Source: Eonycteris spelaea
Taxonomy: Eukaryota > Chordata > Mammalia > Chiroptera > Pteropodidae
DNA length: 64,000 bases
Assembly: GCA_003508835.1 (NCBI GenBank)
Contig: PUFA01000092.1
Location: 1,922,001 to 1,986,000 of the forward strand
Direction of reading: 5' to 3'
Under the pieces are notes generated by a model, which saw only the letters and a program-made list of their open reading frames with translations, was not told the DNA's origin and made no database searches. The translations under genes and the position numbers were made by a program. This document shows, in pieces, positions 1-10,606 of this stretch (positions are counted from its first letter, which is position 1; each line of letters starts with the position of its first letter).

Positions 1-300
1 TGAGTATTTAGATAAAGCAAACCATGATGTATCAACTGAGTGGAACATTATACAGCCAATAAAATGATGTTTGTCAAAACTAGAAAGCCATGCAGAACAT
101 TTATATGATGCAATAGAAGTGCAAAAAATCTGATATAAAATCGTAGAACTACAATTAAATAAGTATTAAGTAAGCATACATAGAAAAAAGACTGAGGAAA
201 CATGAAGGTTCTAGGGGCTATGTTTGGATAGAAGTACAATGGGTAATTTGTTAATATATTTTTGATTTTTCAAATAATTATAATTTTTAAAAACTGAATT
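1..300 (+). mobile_element. Old L1 (L1M-type) ORF2 end and 3' tail
   Basis: The sequence reads like the degraded end of L1 ORF2: a 'TGGAACATTATACAGCCAATAA' type motif, then 'GGAAACATGAAGG', then 'AGTACAATGGGTAATTTG'. An A/T-rich 3' UTR follows. It is on the plus strand, heavily diverged, and starts before the window. No reading frame survives. The subfamily cannot be fixed by eye. Confidence 0.6.
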
Positions 301-702
301 TAAACACCCAACTATTATGCTTAACAGATAGTTTTATTGCATTAAACTCTTCTCTCTCCTAAAACCATTTTCTAAGTATACTTATAGTCACAAATGGGAA
401 ACAAGTCTGGCTGAAGTAAATAAACTCTAACTGATGGAGACCTTGTTTATTGAAGATTAACAGAAATTCACAGATCTGAGATTGTTACTGAAAAAAAGCC
501 CCAAACAAGTAACGTGTTAGGATTCCTTGTTACATAGTTACAATGCTTTGTTTCAGAGAAATAGTTATACAACAAATTGTAGTTTTTTGGTAATCTTATT
601 TAATTTAACTTTCTATATATAATTATGCCATTTGAAATTGTTTGTAAGGGCTGATATATAATATATGAAAATGGAAAAATAATTAAATTACTTAACACAA
701 CT

Positions 703-735
703 AAACAAACAAACAAACAAACAAAACAAAACAAA
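703..735. repeat. (AAAC)n / (AAAAC)n microsatellite
   Basis: About five AAAC units pass into AAAAC units. It may descend from an old A-rich tail, but no retroposon body is recognisable beside it. Confidence 0.9.
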
Positions 736-1705
736 GCTGATTTGCCTGGTCAAGTTTATGAAACAAACAAATTGATTTGTTTCAGCAGATTAAGTTCAGA
801 ATACACTGGAATACCATCATTTGTTTCTAATTAATTTTTTCATAAATGTAAACATTGATATGAAATGAATAGTTGAAAGGAAAGATAAGTAAACTTTGCT
901 CCATCCACTATCATTTATGTAGCAAAACATCAAGGGAATTTTTATGTAATATTTTCTGGAAATTTTTTCTCTCTCAATGCAACTAGTAAAGTTACATATA
1001 AAATAACTGACAGAATCAGTTATTTTGTGACTTATGAATGCAACCATTTATTTTACTTCTCTATGGACATTTTCAAACCAATGCTTCAATTGAAACGTTA
1101 ATCATTCTTAAAGAAGAATCAGACATTAGTGATTTCAAATCTTAAAATGTTATGTCATAATAATGCTTATTCTAAAATATTTTTGAATACATTTTTGATG
1201 TATTAAACAGGTTTTTAATACTGTTTTTAAATAAAGTTTTAAAAATACATTATTTAAAAAAAATACTTGATTTGTGGCTGGCTTTAATTTTAGATTCATT
1301 TGAAGTTTTGACATAAGAACATTCGGTACCTAGTATTTTTATGTACGTAACTTCAAAATTACCAAGTTTCTAAGTTGGCTATAATTATAAACTCTTGAAG
1401 ATAAAGCACACATTATTTTGTAAGGGAAAGCAACTCATTATTTAACAGTGAGAAAGTAAGAAATACATTTTTTGTCTGATCGTAAATGACAAAATATTAA
1501 TTTCATTTTTTTAGATTTTATTTATCAATTTTAAGAGATAAATGGAATTGGTTTCATGGAACTACTATTACTGTATTAATAATATGAATTTATATTTAAT
1601 GTTTAATAAAAGCAAATAGGAAGCATTTATCTCTCTTATTTTGTTAACATAAATTGCACTTAAGATTATGTAGTAAGCAATAAAGTGAAAACAATTTCTG
1701 ACGTA

Positions 1706-1727
1706 CAATCAATCAATCAATCAATCA
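1706..1727. repeat. (CAAT)n microsatellite
   Basis: Five CAAT units are followed at once by 'CAGTCTTTATTGAATGCC', which resembles the terminal part of an L2 or MIR element in reverse orientation. Confidence 0.8.
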
Positions 1728-2029
1728 GTCTTTATTGAATGCCTACAATATATATTTGCCCTATGAGATACAATGGTAATTTGTTGATTTTAAATGTTCT
1801 CTTCTGTAAATAGATTTTATAGATAAGCAATTTAAAAGTAAAATATTTAAATAACGTACCTTTGGTTCCTTGAACTTGGAGAAAAATCCAAAAAAAAAAA
1901 TAGCCCTTCTAGTTTCCAAATGCATTCTGACTTTTGTGCATTGGTAATAATCCAGTAACGATCATAGAACAGCCCCAAATATCACTTTAAAAATGACAGA
2001 AATATGAAAAATAATTAAATATTGATGCC

Positions 2030-2510
2030 AGCTGAGTGAAGATAACCTTCTTGGTTTACCTTTATGAAGATGCTAATTTATGAGGAACATGAAGCAGTGG
2101 CTGTTTCTGGAATAATCTGATTATCTTCCCATCAGGTGTAATCTCTGCTTAAGGGCCAGCTGGAGGAACCTTTATCTCATTAACCTCCTGGAAGAGCACC
2201 TGTCAGTCTAGCTCCAGGACTCTGAAAGCCATTATTAACAAGTATCCATAGGCAGAAGGAATGCTTTTTTTTTCTTGGTAATTCACCTGTTACACTGACA
2301 CAGAGAGTCAGGGAAGTCCTGCCAAATACAGAAGAAGGCTGACGGGGTCAAATGTTTCCCAAAATGACACGCACAAGGAACATCTACTGGGAGAGCTTAA
2401 TTGCTATCCTTGGAACTATGTAGCCATTCAATTTGTGTTAGCCTCCAGAGATGGCAAGGCTGTCTCCATCAAACGTATTGCATTGTAAATTGCCTTCTTT
2501 CTGGCATTAC
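2030..2510. promoter_or_regulatory. Candidate conserved non-coding block with E-boxes
   Basis: This 480-bp block is less AT-rich than its surroundings and matches no repeat I recognise. It has three E-boxes close together (CAGGTG 2133-2138, CAGCTG 2157-2162, CACCTG 2197-2202). It also has TTATCT/GATA-like and TAAT motifs ('ATCTGATTATCTTCC', 'CTCATTAACC'). Unique complex sequence inside a repeat-dense desert is typical of distal enhancers. Conservation cannot be tested here, so the call is tentative. Confidence 0.25.
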
Positions 2511-2917
2511 ATACAAATAACTTTTTTTGGTTTAAGTCTGGTTTTAATTTTTTAAATTTGTTATTGATGCATACAACGTAAAGGGTCAAATAGTTCTACA
2601 AAGTTTGTGAAAAATAATGGTGACATATCTCCCTTCAAAGGCAATCACTTTTAATTCTTTAAGCTAATTCTTCTAGTATTTTCATTCATACCTGAAAATA
2701 GTATGCTTCTATTACTACTTTTGGATTTTTCACTTTTAGACATTATCCAATAATGTCTTCCCCTCCACACACATTTTCCCCACTCTTCATTAACATGTAC
2801 TCATCTTATCTCACCATCTGCCTCAGTATTACTGTATTTTCACTTTTTGAATATTCAGTTTAATATTATTGTGACTGTATACATGCTACGTGTAGCTGCG
2901 GCATAAAGTATATTGTA

Positions 2918-2973
2918 ATTACAAACATGTATTGGGCTCTTATGTTGCGATAGACACTATTCTTAGATATTTC

Positions 2974-3011
<38 letters not shown>

Positions 3012-3140
3012 ATGAGGTGAATACTGTTATTATCTCTGTTTTATATTTGAAGAAACTAAGGTATATGTGGCAGAGCCTGGATTTGAACCCGAAGAGACTG
3101 GTTCAGGAGCCTGTAGTGTTAATTGCTGTCCCTTATGATG
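2918..3140 (+). mobile_element. MIR SINE, interrupted by a CA microsatellite
   Basis: The start has 'TATTGGGCTCTTATGT..CGATAGACACTATTCTTAG'. After the CA run the MIR core follows ('GAGGTGAATACTGTTATTATCTC', 'GAAGAAACTAAGG'), then the 3' part ('GGCAGAGCCTGGATTTGAACCC'). The MIR order is correct throughout, so the CA tract grew inside the element where it normally reads CATTATCTC. Confidence 0.85.
2977..3008. repeat. (AC)16 microsatellite
   Basis: Sixteen uninterrupted AC units lie inside the MIR. An uninterrupted tract of this length is likely to vary between individuals. Confidence 0.97.
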
Positions 3141-3560
3141 TTTTTTGCAGTTGTCTCATTTTCTTTCTTTCTTTTTCTACATACAAACAATAAATTATCT
3201 CCAAATGTTAGCCCAGATTTGTATATTTCCTCCTCACATGATTAAACACTTCAGATAATCTGTCTTTCCTGGGACTTTCTTATCCCCTCCAGGCTGTATT
3301 GTTTAAGTTCTTGTTAGTGTTCACAGCAGTCATCTGAAGACCTTTCTTCACAATCATCCTTGGATTTCTCTTCACCTCTCTTGCGCTGGATCCCATGTTT
3401 TCTGGATCCCACGTTGCCTTCTTTCTTAACTTAAACTCTTGTTTTGGCAGAACATATGTTCCAGTACATTACTGAAAGAAAGTTCTCAGTAAAGAAATTT
3501 GAGACCTTATGTTTGAAATGCTCTCCATCTATCCTCATCCTTGATTGATAGTTCAGCCAG

Positions 3561-3823
3561 TGCTACAGACTGAATGTTTGTGTCATATTTTGAAAATAAA
3601 CCCCAATGTGATGGTATTTGAAGGTGAGGTATTTAGGAGGTGATTGGATCACGAAGGTAAAGCCCACATGTGAATGGGATTAATGCCTTTGTAAAAGAGG
3701 CATGGGAGAGTTTCCTTGCTGCTTCTATCATGGAAGTACTGTGACAAGACAGTTCTCTATGAACCAGGAAGCAGGCTCAGTCTATAGTTTTCTGTTATAC
3801 AGCAGCCAGAATGAATTAAGACA
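3561..3823 (+). mobile_element. MLT1-type MaLR solo LTR, internally deleted
   Basis: The element starts 'TGCTACAGACTGAATGTTTGTG' and includes 'CCCCAATGTGATGGTATT' and 'GGAGGTGATTGGATCA'. It continues with 'GAATGGGATTAATGCC' and 'TGAACCAGGAAGC' and ends 'GAATTAAGACA'. These are in order as in MLT1A/B-type LTRs of ERVL-MaLR elements. The central/3' part, normally a polyadenylation region, is missing: after 'GAAGCAGGCTCAG' it jumps to the terminal 'TCTATAGTTTTCTGTTATA'. The element has no coding capacity. Confidence 0.8.
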
Positions 3824-3869
3824 ACGGGATATAGAATTATAAGTTGGAAACAAAATTCACTTAGAATAC

Positions 3870-4490
3870 TGAAGACACTATTCCATTATCTTCTAGCTTC
3901 CAGTGCTGCTAAAATCTGGAGTCCTTTTTGTTCTTGATTCTTTGCGTAGGATCTTTTCCTCTCTAGAAGGTTTTCTTTGTTTCCAGTGTTCTGATGTTAT
4001 ATAATGATCTTTCTGATTGTGGGTCTATTTTAATTCATTGTATGGAAGCATTTAGAGGACTTTTAATCTGGGTATTCATGTTCTTCAGTTAATGGAAACT
4101 TCATTAACTATTTAATTTCCATCTTTTATTTTCTGCATTCTCTTTTTCTGGAATCCATATTATTTGGATAGTGGCATTCTCGAATTAGTTCTTCAACTTT
4201 TAAAACCATTTTTTTCTTTTATTTTCCTCTTCCTCTTTATACTCTGATTTCTATAAAATTTTCTAAACAAACTTTTAACTAATTTTTGGTTTTTAAATGT
4301 CTACTGTCATATGTAATTTCTAAGAAATTGTGTCTGGTAGTTTTTAGAATTTTTTTTTTTTTATTTTGATAAGATACAGTTTTACAATGTTAGGGATACA
4401 ATTTCTTTTATCCCTTCAAAATAGTTAACAGTTTCAAAATTTATTTTCTTTTTAAGTAAGCTCTATTTCACCCAAGCTGCATTTTTAATT
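3870..4490 (-). mobile_element. Ancient LINE-like antisense segment (part 1)
   Basis: T-rich sequence resembles antisense parts of old mammalian L1/HAL1-type elements ('CTTCTAGCTTCCAGTGCTGCT', 'TTTGTTCTTGATTCTTTGCG', 'GTTCTTCAACTTTTAAAACC'). Similar-looking text resumes near 5480 and again near 7880, which suggests one old element split by later insertions. The family assignment is uncertain. Confidence 0.35.
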
Positions 4491-4622
4491 TCTTTTTTGT
4501 TCTCTATCTTTTATTTTAGAAGCTGATATAATCCTTGGTTGACCTAAGAAAGCTTTGTGCATAAGATTGGAACTTGCCAACTGTGGTCTTCATTGTAGGT
4601 TGATATAGTTAGGATACTCTTC

Positions 4623-4805
4623 TTAGGGTTTCCAGATAAAATACAGAATGCTCAGTTAAATTTAAACTTAAGGTAAACAATAATTAATTTTTAGTATAAA
4701 TATGTCACAAATATTGCATATGACATACTAAAAAATTATTTACTTACCTAAGATTCAAATTTAACTGGGCATCCTATATTTTTATTTCCTATATTTGGCC
4801 ACCTT
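4623..4805. mobile_element. Palindromic MITE-like element
   Basis: Two arms of about 85 bp are near-complementary. The left arm contains 'CTCAGTTAAATTTAAACTTA' and 'TTAGTATAAATATGTCACAA'. The right arm contains their reverse complements, with 'TGACATACTAAAAAATTATT' and 'CAAATTTAACTGGGCATCC'. The centre is close to GTCACAAATATTGCATATGAC. Outer ends read 'GGGTTTCCAGATAAAATACA' and its diverged complement. The structure matches a known palindromic mammalian repeat whose name I do not recall. Confidence 0.7.
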
Positions 4806-5480
4806 CTTTCTAGAACATTTGAAGTAAGTATCTTTAACTATTTCCTCTTCAGGTGGTCAGATATACCAGAAAAGTCTACTAATCTCTTGATATTAGGATA
4901 TAGACTGACTTTCAAAGTATCGTACATGAGCTGAGAAAGAGGTCTGGGGCCTGAGTCTTAACATTCTTTTGAATATTTTAATTTAATCTTTCTGTTTTCA
5001 GAGAAACATCCTCACTCTCAAATCTGCCAAATATTTAGTAGCCCAGAGAATGTTTCACCTTGCCGGAAAATAAACCTTCAGCCTTCTGTTGGGTGGCCAA
5101 GAGGCAGTTACACAAATGAAGAGAATGGAAAGGGGATCTGGAGCTCTAAGTGATTATTAGCTATTTCAATTTATCCTTCCATTAATTTTCTCCCATTTCC
5201 TGAAGTACCTAGTACCTGGCATGTCATATATATATATAAATTAAGTTGTTTCTGAGCTTTCCCTATTGCCAGTTTAAGATTCGTTTTTCTAGATCTGCTA
5301 CCATTCATTCATGTTTTAAAACTCACTTAAACCTAAATGTTCAGCTTAATAACATTATTATGGAGTAAACACTCATAATATAAAGGTAAAAGCAGAGAAT
5401 ATTAAGAGTGCCCCAGAAGCATCCATGGTCCCACTCACGAACACAAACCTTTCTCCTCCATTAAATGTAATCGCTATTCT
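4806..5480. other. Unassigned intergenic sequence
   Basis: No repeat family or coding pattern is recognised. There is a short (TA)n near 5227-5240. No open frame of interest is seen on either strand. Confidence 0.4.
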
Positions 5481-6015
5481 GATTTCTATGATCATCATTT
5501 AATTGCTTTCCTTAATTCTTTTGCTACTTAACTGCACATCTGTAAGCACTGTTGTTTACTTTTGCCTATCCCACTATCTATTGAAGAGATGATCATTTCC
5601 CTCACTGTTCTGAAGTTCTACCTTTGTCATAAAATCTGGGTATCTTACATATTCCTGTTGCTCCAACCCTTTCCTCTCTCCTGTTTCATTACATTGACTT
5701 ATCTTTTATTTCACTATTTTTTTCTTCAGCTGGATATAACTTACTGTTCTTAATTTTAGTCATTGTGTTCTCAGTTCTGGGATTTTGATTTGGTTCTCTT
5801 TCAAGACTGCTTCATCATTTTTTTTATAGTTTACACTTCTGTGCTGAAATTTTAAATCTTGTCTTTTATCTTTTTTAATAGAGGAAGAATAGTTTGATAA
5901 TTCCAAATTCTGGAACTATGGGGGTTGTTTCTATTGTCTTGCTTTTCCTGTTTTATTTTTGTTATTATCTTATCTCTTTGTATAAGTGTTTTTTTTTAAT
6001 TGTATGCCAGACATT
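5481..6015 (-). mobile_element. Ancient LINE-like antisense segment (part 2)
   Basis: The stretch includes 'TTTTATAGTTTACACTTCTGTGCTGAAATT' and 'TGATAATTCCAAATTCTGG', followed by T-rich text ending 'GCCAGACATTATATTTT'. This resembles antisense old L1-like sequence. It ends where the plus-strand L1M at 6025 begins. No coding potential remains. Confidence 0.4.
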
Positions 6016-6024
6016 ATATTTTAA

Positions 6025-7868
6025 GAGTTGTACTGCAATAAGCAAGACAATGTGCTATTGGTGAAAGAATATACACAAAGATCAATAGAACAGATTAAAA
6101 GCTCAGAAGAAAGACCACAAATAGCAGATTGATTTTTGACAAAGGTGCAGAAGCAATTAAATGGAGAAAGAATTGTCTTTTCAACAAACAATGCCGTACA
6201 CACACACATAAAACCCCACAAAAATAAACAAAAAAATTGACGTAGAAACAAACCTTACACCTTACACAGAAATGAAAAATGTATCATACATGTAAATGCA
6301 TAATGCATATAAAAATTTTAGAAAAAAATAGAAGCAAATCTATTTGGCCTTTGGCTTAGTAGTACGATTTTAGATACAAACGAAGAGAATGATCCATGAA
6401 AGAAAAATGAGTTTGATTTTATTAAAATGAAAAACTTCTGCCCTGCTAAAGAGACTAAACAAAATTAAAAGACAAGCCACAAACCGGGAGAAACACGTGT
6501 GTAGCAAAACACATTTTTTGTATCCAAAATGTACAAAGAAAACTTAAAACTCAACAATAAGAAAACCTAACAATTCAATTAAAAATGAGCCAAAGATCTG
6601 AACAAGATACCTCTCCAAAGAAGGTATACAGATGGCAAATAAGCATATGAAAAGATGCTCAATATCATTTGCTATTAGGATATGCAAATTAAAATATCAA
6701 TGAGATACTGCTACATATGTATTAGAATGACTAAACTTAAAAAAAAATTGACACTACCAATTATAGGCAAATATTTAGAGCAATAAGAACTCTCATTCAT
6801 CACTGGTGGGAATCCGAATTGTTACAGGCACTTTAAAAGACAGTTTGGTAGCAGTTTTTTACAAAGCTAAACATAGTCTTACCATACAATCCAGTATTCA
6901 CTCCCAGATATTTACCCAACCTATTTGAAAATGCATGCCTATACAAAAACCTGCACTTGAATATTTATAGCAGCATTATTTATAATTGCCCAAAATCCAG
7001 AAGCAACCAAGATATTCTTCAATAGGTGAATTAATAAACAAACTGTGTACGTCCATACAAAGGAATACTATTAGCAAAAAGAAGGTATGAGCTATCATGC
7101 CATGCAAAGACATAGATGAATCTTAAATGTACATTGCTAGGCTAAAGAAGCCAGTCTGAAAAGGCTACATACTGTGTAATTTCATTTATATAACACTCTA
7201 GAAAAGGCAACAGTTAAAACAGATTAGTAGTTGCAGGCATTTTGGGGTATGTGCACTTTGAATAGATGAAACATAGAGGATTAGAGCAGTGAAACTGTTG
7301 TAATGCATGTCACTATGCAATCTTCAAAAACTATAGAACTTTACAGCAGAGGACTGTTGATCAAGGTCAACATCAACAGTCAGTTGATAATATGCTCCTG
7401 GTCATATGGTGTGATGGGAATGCCATTTTACCACTGTGGTCTTTCTTCAAAAACCCATAGCCCCAGTCTAATCATGAGGAAACATCAAACAAATTCTAAT
7501 TGAGGGCATTCTACAAAATACCTGACAAGTATTCTTCGAAACTGTTAAGGTCATCAAAAACAAGGTAAGTCTAAGAAACTGTCACTGCCAAGATTTGCCT
7601 AAGGAGACATGGGAACTATGTGTAATGTGGTGTCCTGGATGGGACCCTGGAACAGAAAAAGGACATTAGGTTAAAATAAGAAAAAAGAAAATCTGAATAA
7701 AGTATGGCTTCAGTTAATGATATCAATATTGGTTAATTAAATGTGACAAATGGACCATAATAATGGAAGATTTTGTGGAAAAAATGGTATGTGGGTAAAT
7801 GGAAACTCTATATTATCTTTACAATTTTTCTGTAAGTCTAAATTTATTTAAAAATAAAGTTTATTATG
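6025..7868 (+). mobile_element. 5'-truncated L1M with ORF2 end and complete 3' UTR
   Basis: This is a 1.84-kb old L1 on the plus strand. Recognisable ORF2 remnants include 'AAAGAGACTAAACAAAATTAAAAG', the 'CATCACTGGTGGGAAT' segment, 'CCATACAATCCAGTATTCACTCC' and 'GCAGCATTATTTATAATTGCC'. The long 3' UTR follows ('GTGGTGTCCTGGATGGGACCCTGGAACAGAAAAAGGAC') and ends 'AAAAATAAAGTTTATTATG'. The frame is destroyed by stops and indels. It appears to have inserted into the antisense segment on either side. Confidence 0.85.
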
Positions 7869-7879
7869 AAACATATATT

Positions 7880-8460
7880 TATAGGAAGAATTTGAAGTCT
7901 GAGATATCTCCTTCCAGAGAGGTTTTTCCTTTGCTTCTTCCAAGCGCTAGGGATTACTAGCGTTTCAAGATCAGCTTTAAAAAAAATTCCAAGTTGAAGA
8001 TTCAACAACACAGAATATTCACATCTGGGCTGTACTTCATGGAGGCATGGTTCACTTTGTGTTCACTTTTATTCCTGGGATGTAGCCCTTTGGAGTTTAC
8101 CAGGGCTTTACCATGGTCTGGACTCCAACTTTTGTCCTCTTCCTAAAAAAGGATTTTCAAAAGCACTATTCAGCCTCTGTCTTACAGATCAGCAGATGCT
8201 CCAGGGCAAAAGTGGCCCCCAAAGCTAGGCTCACATATCTCGACTCTGACCTCTTGTAAATCTCCATTCTGGTAATGCTTCACTGTTTGTAAGCTCTCCA
8301 TTCCCTTCGACCAGATGATTTTATATTTCATCCAGCTTTTCTACACTTCCTCAGCAGGAAGATTGGTCTATTATTATTGTCATTTCCTTTCTATTCTCTT
8401 TATTGTTGTGGCATCATACTTCAAAAAATTACTTTAATATTATTTTCTTGGGGTATCCAG
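7880..8460 (-). mobile_element. Ancient LINE-like antisense segment (part 3)
   Basis: Text such as 'GATATCTCCTTCCAGAGAGG', 'GTAGCCCTTTGGAGTTTACCAGGGC' and 'AGGGCAAAAGTGGCCCCCAAAG' is of the same general type as the sequence before the L1M. This fits a single older element split by that insertion. I cannot name the family. Confidence 0.3.
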
Positions 8461-9489
8461 AGGTAGCATAAGGTACTGGGTTTTTAGCTCTGATCTTTAA
8501 CTACAGCTTATATTGGTGATATCTAAAGAAAATTAGAATCATCAATTGGTGTAGAAGCTTATTTAGAAGAGTGTATCTGAAAATGAGACATGAACTAGGT
8601 GAATGAAAGATGAATCTACTTTTAAATAACCACATCTAGGTAAAATGATGTAACAGAATAGGTGTATAGTTATATATAAATACTATTTAAATATTTCTAA
8701 TATACATTCATATAGGCTGGAAAGCTGGTAGGTGCTAACAAAATACTTTCTCTTTGCTGTATACCCTGTGTGATACATTTCAAATAGCTACATACTTATT
8801 TATTAATAAGTATATACATTTTTTAAATATACATTCATATGTGCTAGAATGTGTTGTACTTATGTTTCTAATCCTGTTGTGAAACATCAGTGTTCTTCTC
8901 TAGGAGAGTAAGTAACAATTTCAAGTTATGAAAACAATTTCCGCTTAATAGCCTCCTTAATAAAACATGTTGCTTAAAGAAAAATGTGGTATAGACTACT
9001 TTTTGTTGTTAAAAATATCCTATATCATATATAATTGGGATTGAATTTATATCAAAGTGACAAATATTTAAGTTTCTCTTGATAGCATTACCTTATTAAT
9101 TTTTCCCACTTTTAATTAAAAATCTGGATAACTAATGTTCATAACTGCCACTTAGGAAGCAAACAAGAATGATAAACACTTATTATTCCTGAAACAATGC
9201 TTTCTGGTATCAGTGGGTCTTTCTCTAAGTACTGTTATGTTTAATTATGGGTCACTGTTAATTAATCTAGAAGTACTTTTTCAATTGGTTGACTGTCAAC
9301 AATGATTATATGTTCTTAAAGAGGTAAGCATTCCCCTTTATTTTCTAGAAGGATTTCAGTGGTGGATTTAAAATGTACAAGGTAGGATTAAAGGGCAGTA
9401 TGTCTGTAGATGTACTCTTCTGAAATCAATAGGAATGAGAAATGGTTGCCAGAATGAATCAGTATCATGAAAAAACTATTCCATTTGTT
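8461..9489. other. Unassigned AT-rich sequence
   Basis: No gene or clear repeat is seen. A 14-bp word 'ATATACATTCATAT' occurs twice, near 8702 and 8827. A short perfect hairpin TACTTATT-TATT-AATAAGTA lies near 8791-8810. The rest is plain AT-rich sequence. Confidence 0.4.
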
Positions 9490-9745
9490 ATTCAACAGAT
9501 AAAATTTTTTGAATTCCTACTAAATGCCAAGTTCTCAATTAGGTGATTTATATGCATAGGTGACATCTTCTCAGCACCTCTATAATGTAAGTGCTATTAT
9601 TATTTCTGCTTTACAGATGAGGAAATCGAGGCTCAGAGGTGGTAAGTATATTTACCAACTACACAACCAGTAAAGGTGAAGCAGGGTTTTTAGCCTAGAT
9701 CCCTCTGGTTCCAAAACATATCTTCTCTTTATTGCTCTGCATTAT
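9490..9745 (+). mobile_element. MIR SINE
   Basis: The MIR order is clear: 'CCTACTAAATGCCAAGTTCTC', 'AAGTGCTATTATTATTTCTGC', 'TTTACAGATGAGGAAATCGAGGC', 'GAGGTGGTAAGTAT', 'CAACCAGTAAAGGTGAAGCAGG'. It is near full length. Confidence 0.9.
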
Positions 9746-9819
9746 GTTCTCTCTAGTACAGGGAAAATGAATGCTTAAAAAGCAATTGATGTTCATCAGA
9801 CAAATTAACAACTAATGGG

Positions 9820-10606
9820 TTCCGGTCACCAATTCTAAAGCGTGTGTGTGTGCGCGCATGCATACTGTTTTCCCTACATCAACAGGAAATTCTCAGATAC
9901 TGGGTGGGTGTCCTACAATTCAACTCAATTCTGACACTATTTACCTGGAGATAGTGTCAGATCACACAGGTTAAGGGCTCAGTCCTACAAATCCACGCCT
10001 CCACCATTCCTCAGACATGAATTGAAAGTCCAGGTTGTCCCTTGAGCTTCTGACCCGCTGGTGTTAGATTGAAAGTTCCAATGAACCCACCTGGGGTTTG
10101 ATTAATTTGCTAGAATAGCTCAGAACTCAAAGAAATGTTCTACTTACTAAATTACCAGTTTATAATGAAAAGATATAATTCAGGAACAGCTAGATAGAAA
10201 AGGTGCTTAGGGCAAGATATGGGGGAAGGGCACAGAGCTTCCATGCCCTCTCCGAGTGCTCCTCTAGCCCAAATCTCTGTGTTCACCAACCCGGAAGCTC
10301 ATTGAACCTTGTCTTTTGGATTTGGACAACCAAATAAAGACCTCATTACATGGGCATGACTGATCAAATCACTGGCATTGGTGATTGGAAGTGGGACTGA
10401 AAGTTACAACCCTCTTATCACAGGATTGGCTCCCCTGGCAACTAGCCCCTATCACTAGGTGAGGTCCTGAATCACATCATTAACAAAATAAAAGTTACCT
10501 TTGTCATTCTCATAACTTAGGAAATTTCAAAGAGTTTTGGGAGCTCTGTGCCTGAAACCAGGACCTGGATCAAATATAAATTTCTTATAAATCACAATAT
10601 CACAAC
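9820..10606 (-). mobile_element. ERVL-type solo LTR (MLT2/LTR16-like)
   Basis: Read on the minus strand it starts 'TGTTGTGATATTGTGATTTA' near 10606. It runs through 'GGTTGGTGAACACAGAGATT', 'GGGCATGGAAGCTCTGTGCCC' and 'TTGATTTAATTTGC'-like text, and ends near 9820 in 'CTTTAGAATTGGTGACC'. This is the layout of an ERVL-family LTR that I recognise but cannot name with certainty. No internal retroviral genes are attached, so it is a solo LTR. A perfect 11-bp hairpin lies at 9930-9961. Confidence 0.7.

Larger units (their letters stand above)
301..2025. other. AT-rich stretch without recognisable gene
   Basis: No coding pattern or clear transposon is visible on either strand. The stretch is very AT-rich. 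It contains an AAAC microsatellite (703-735), a CAAT microsatellite (1706-1727) and a possible short L2/MIR-like end just after it (about 1728-1775, 'TTTATTGAATGCCTACA'). Confidence 0.4.
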
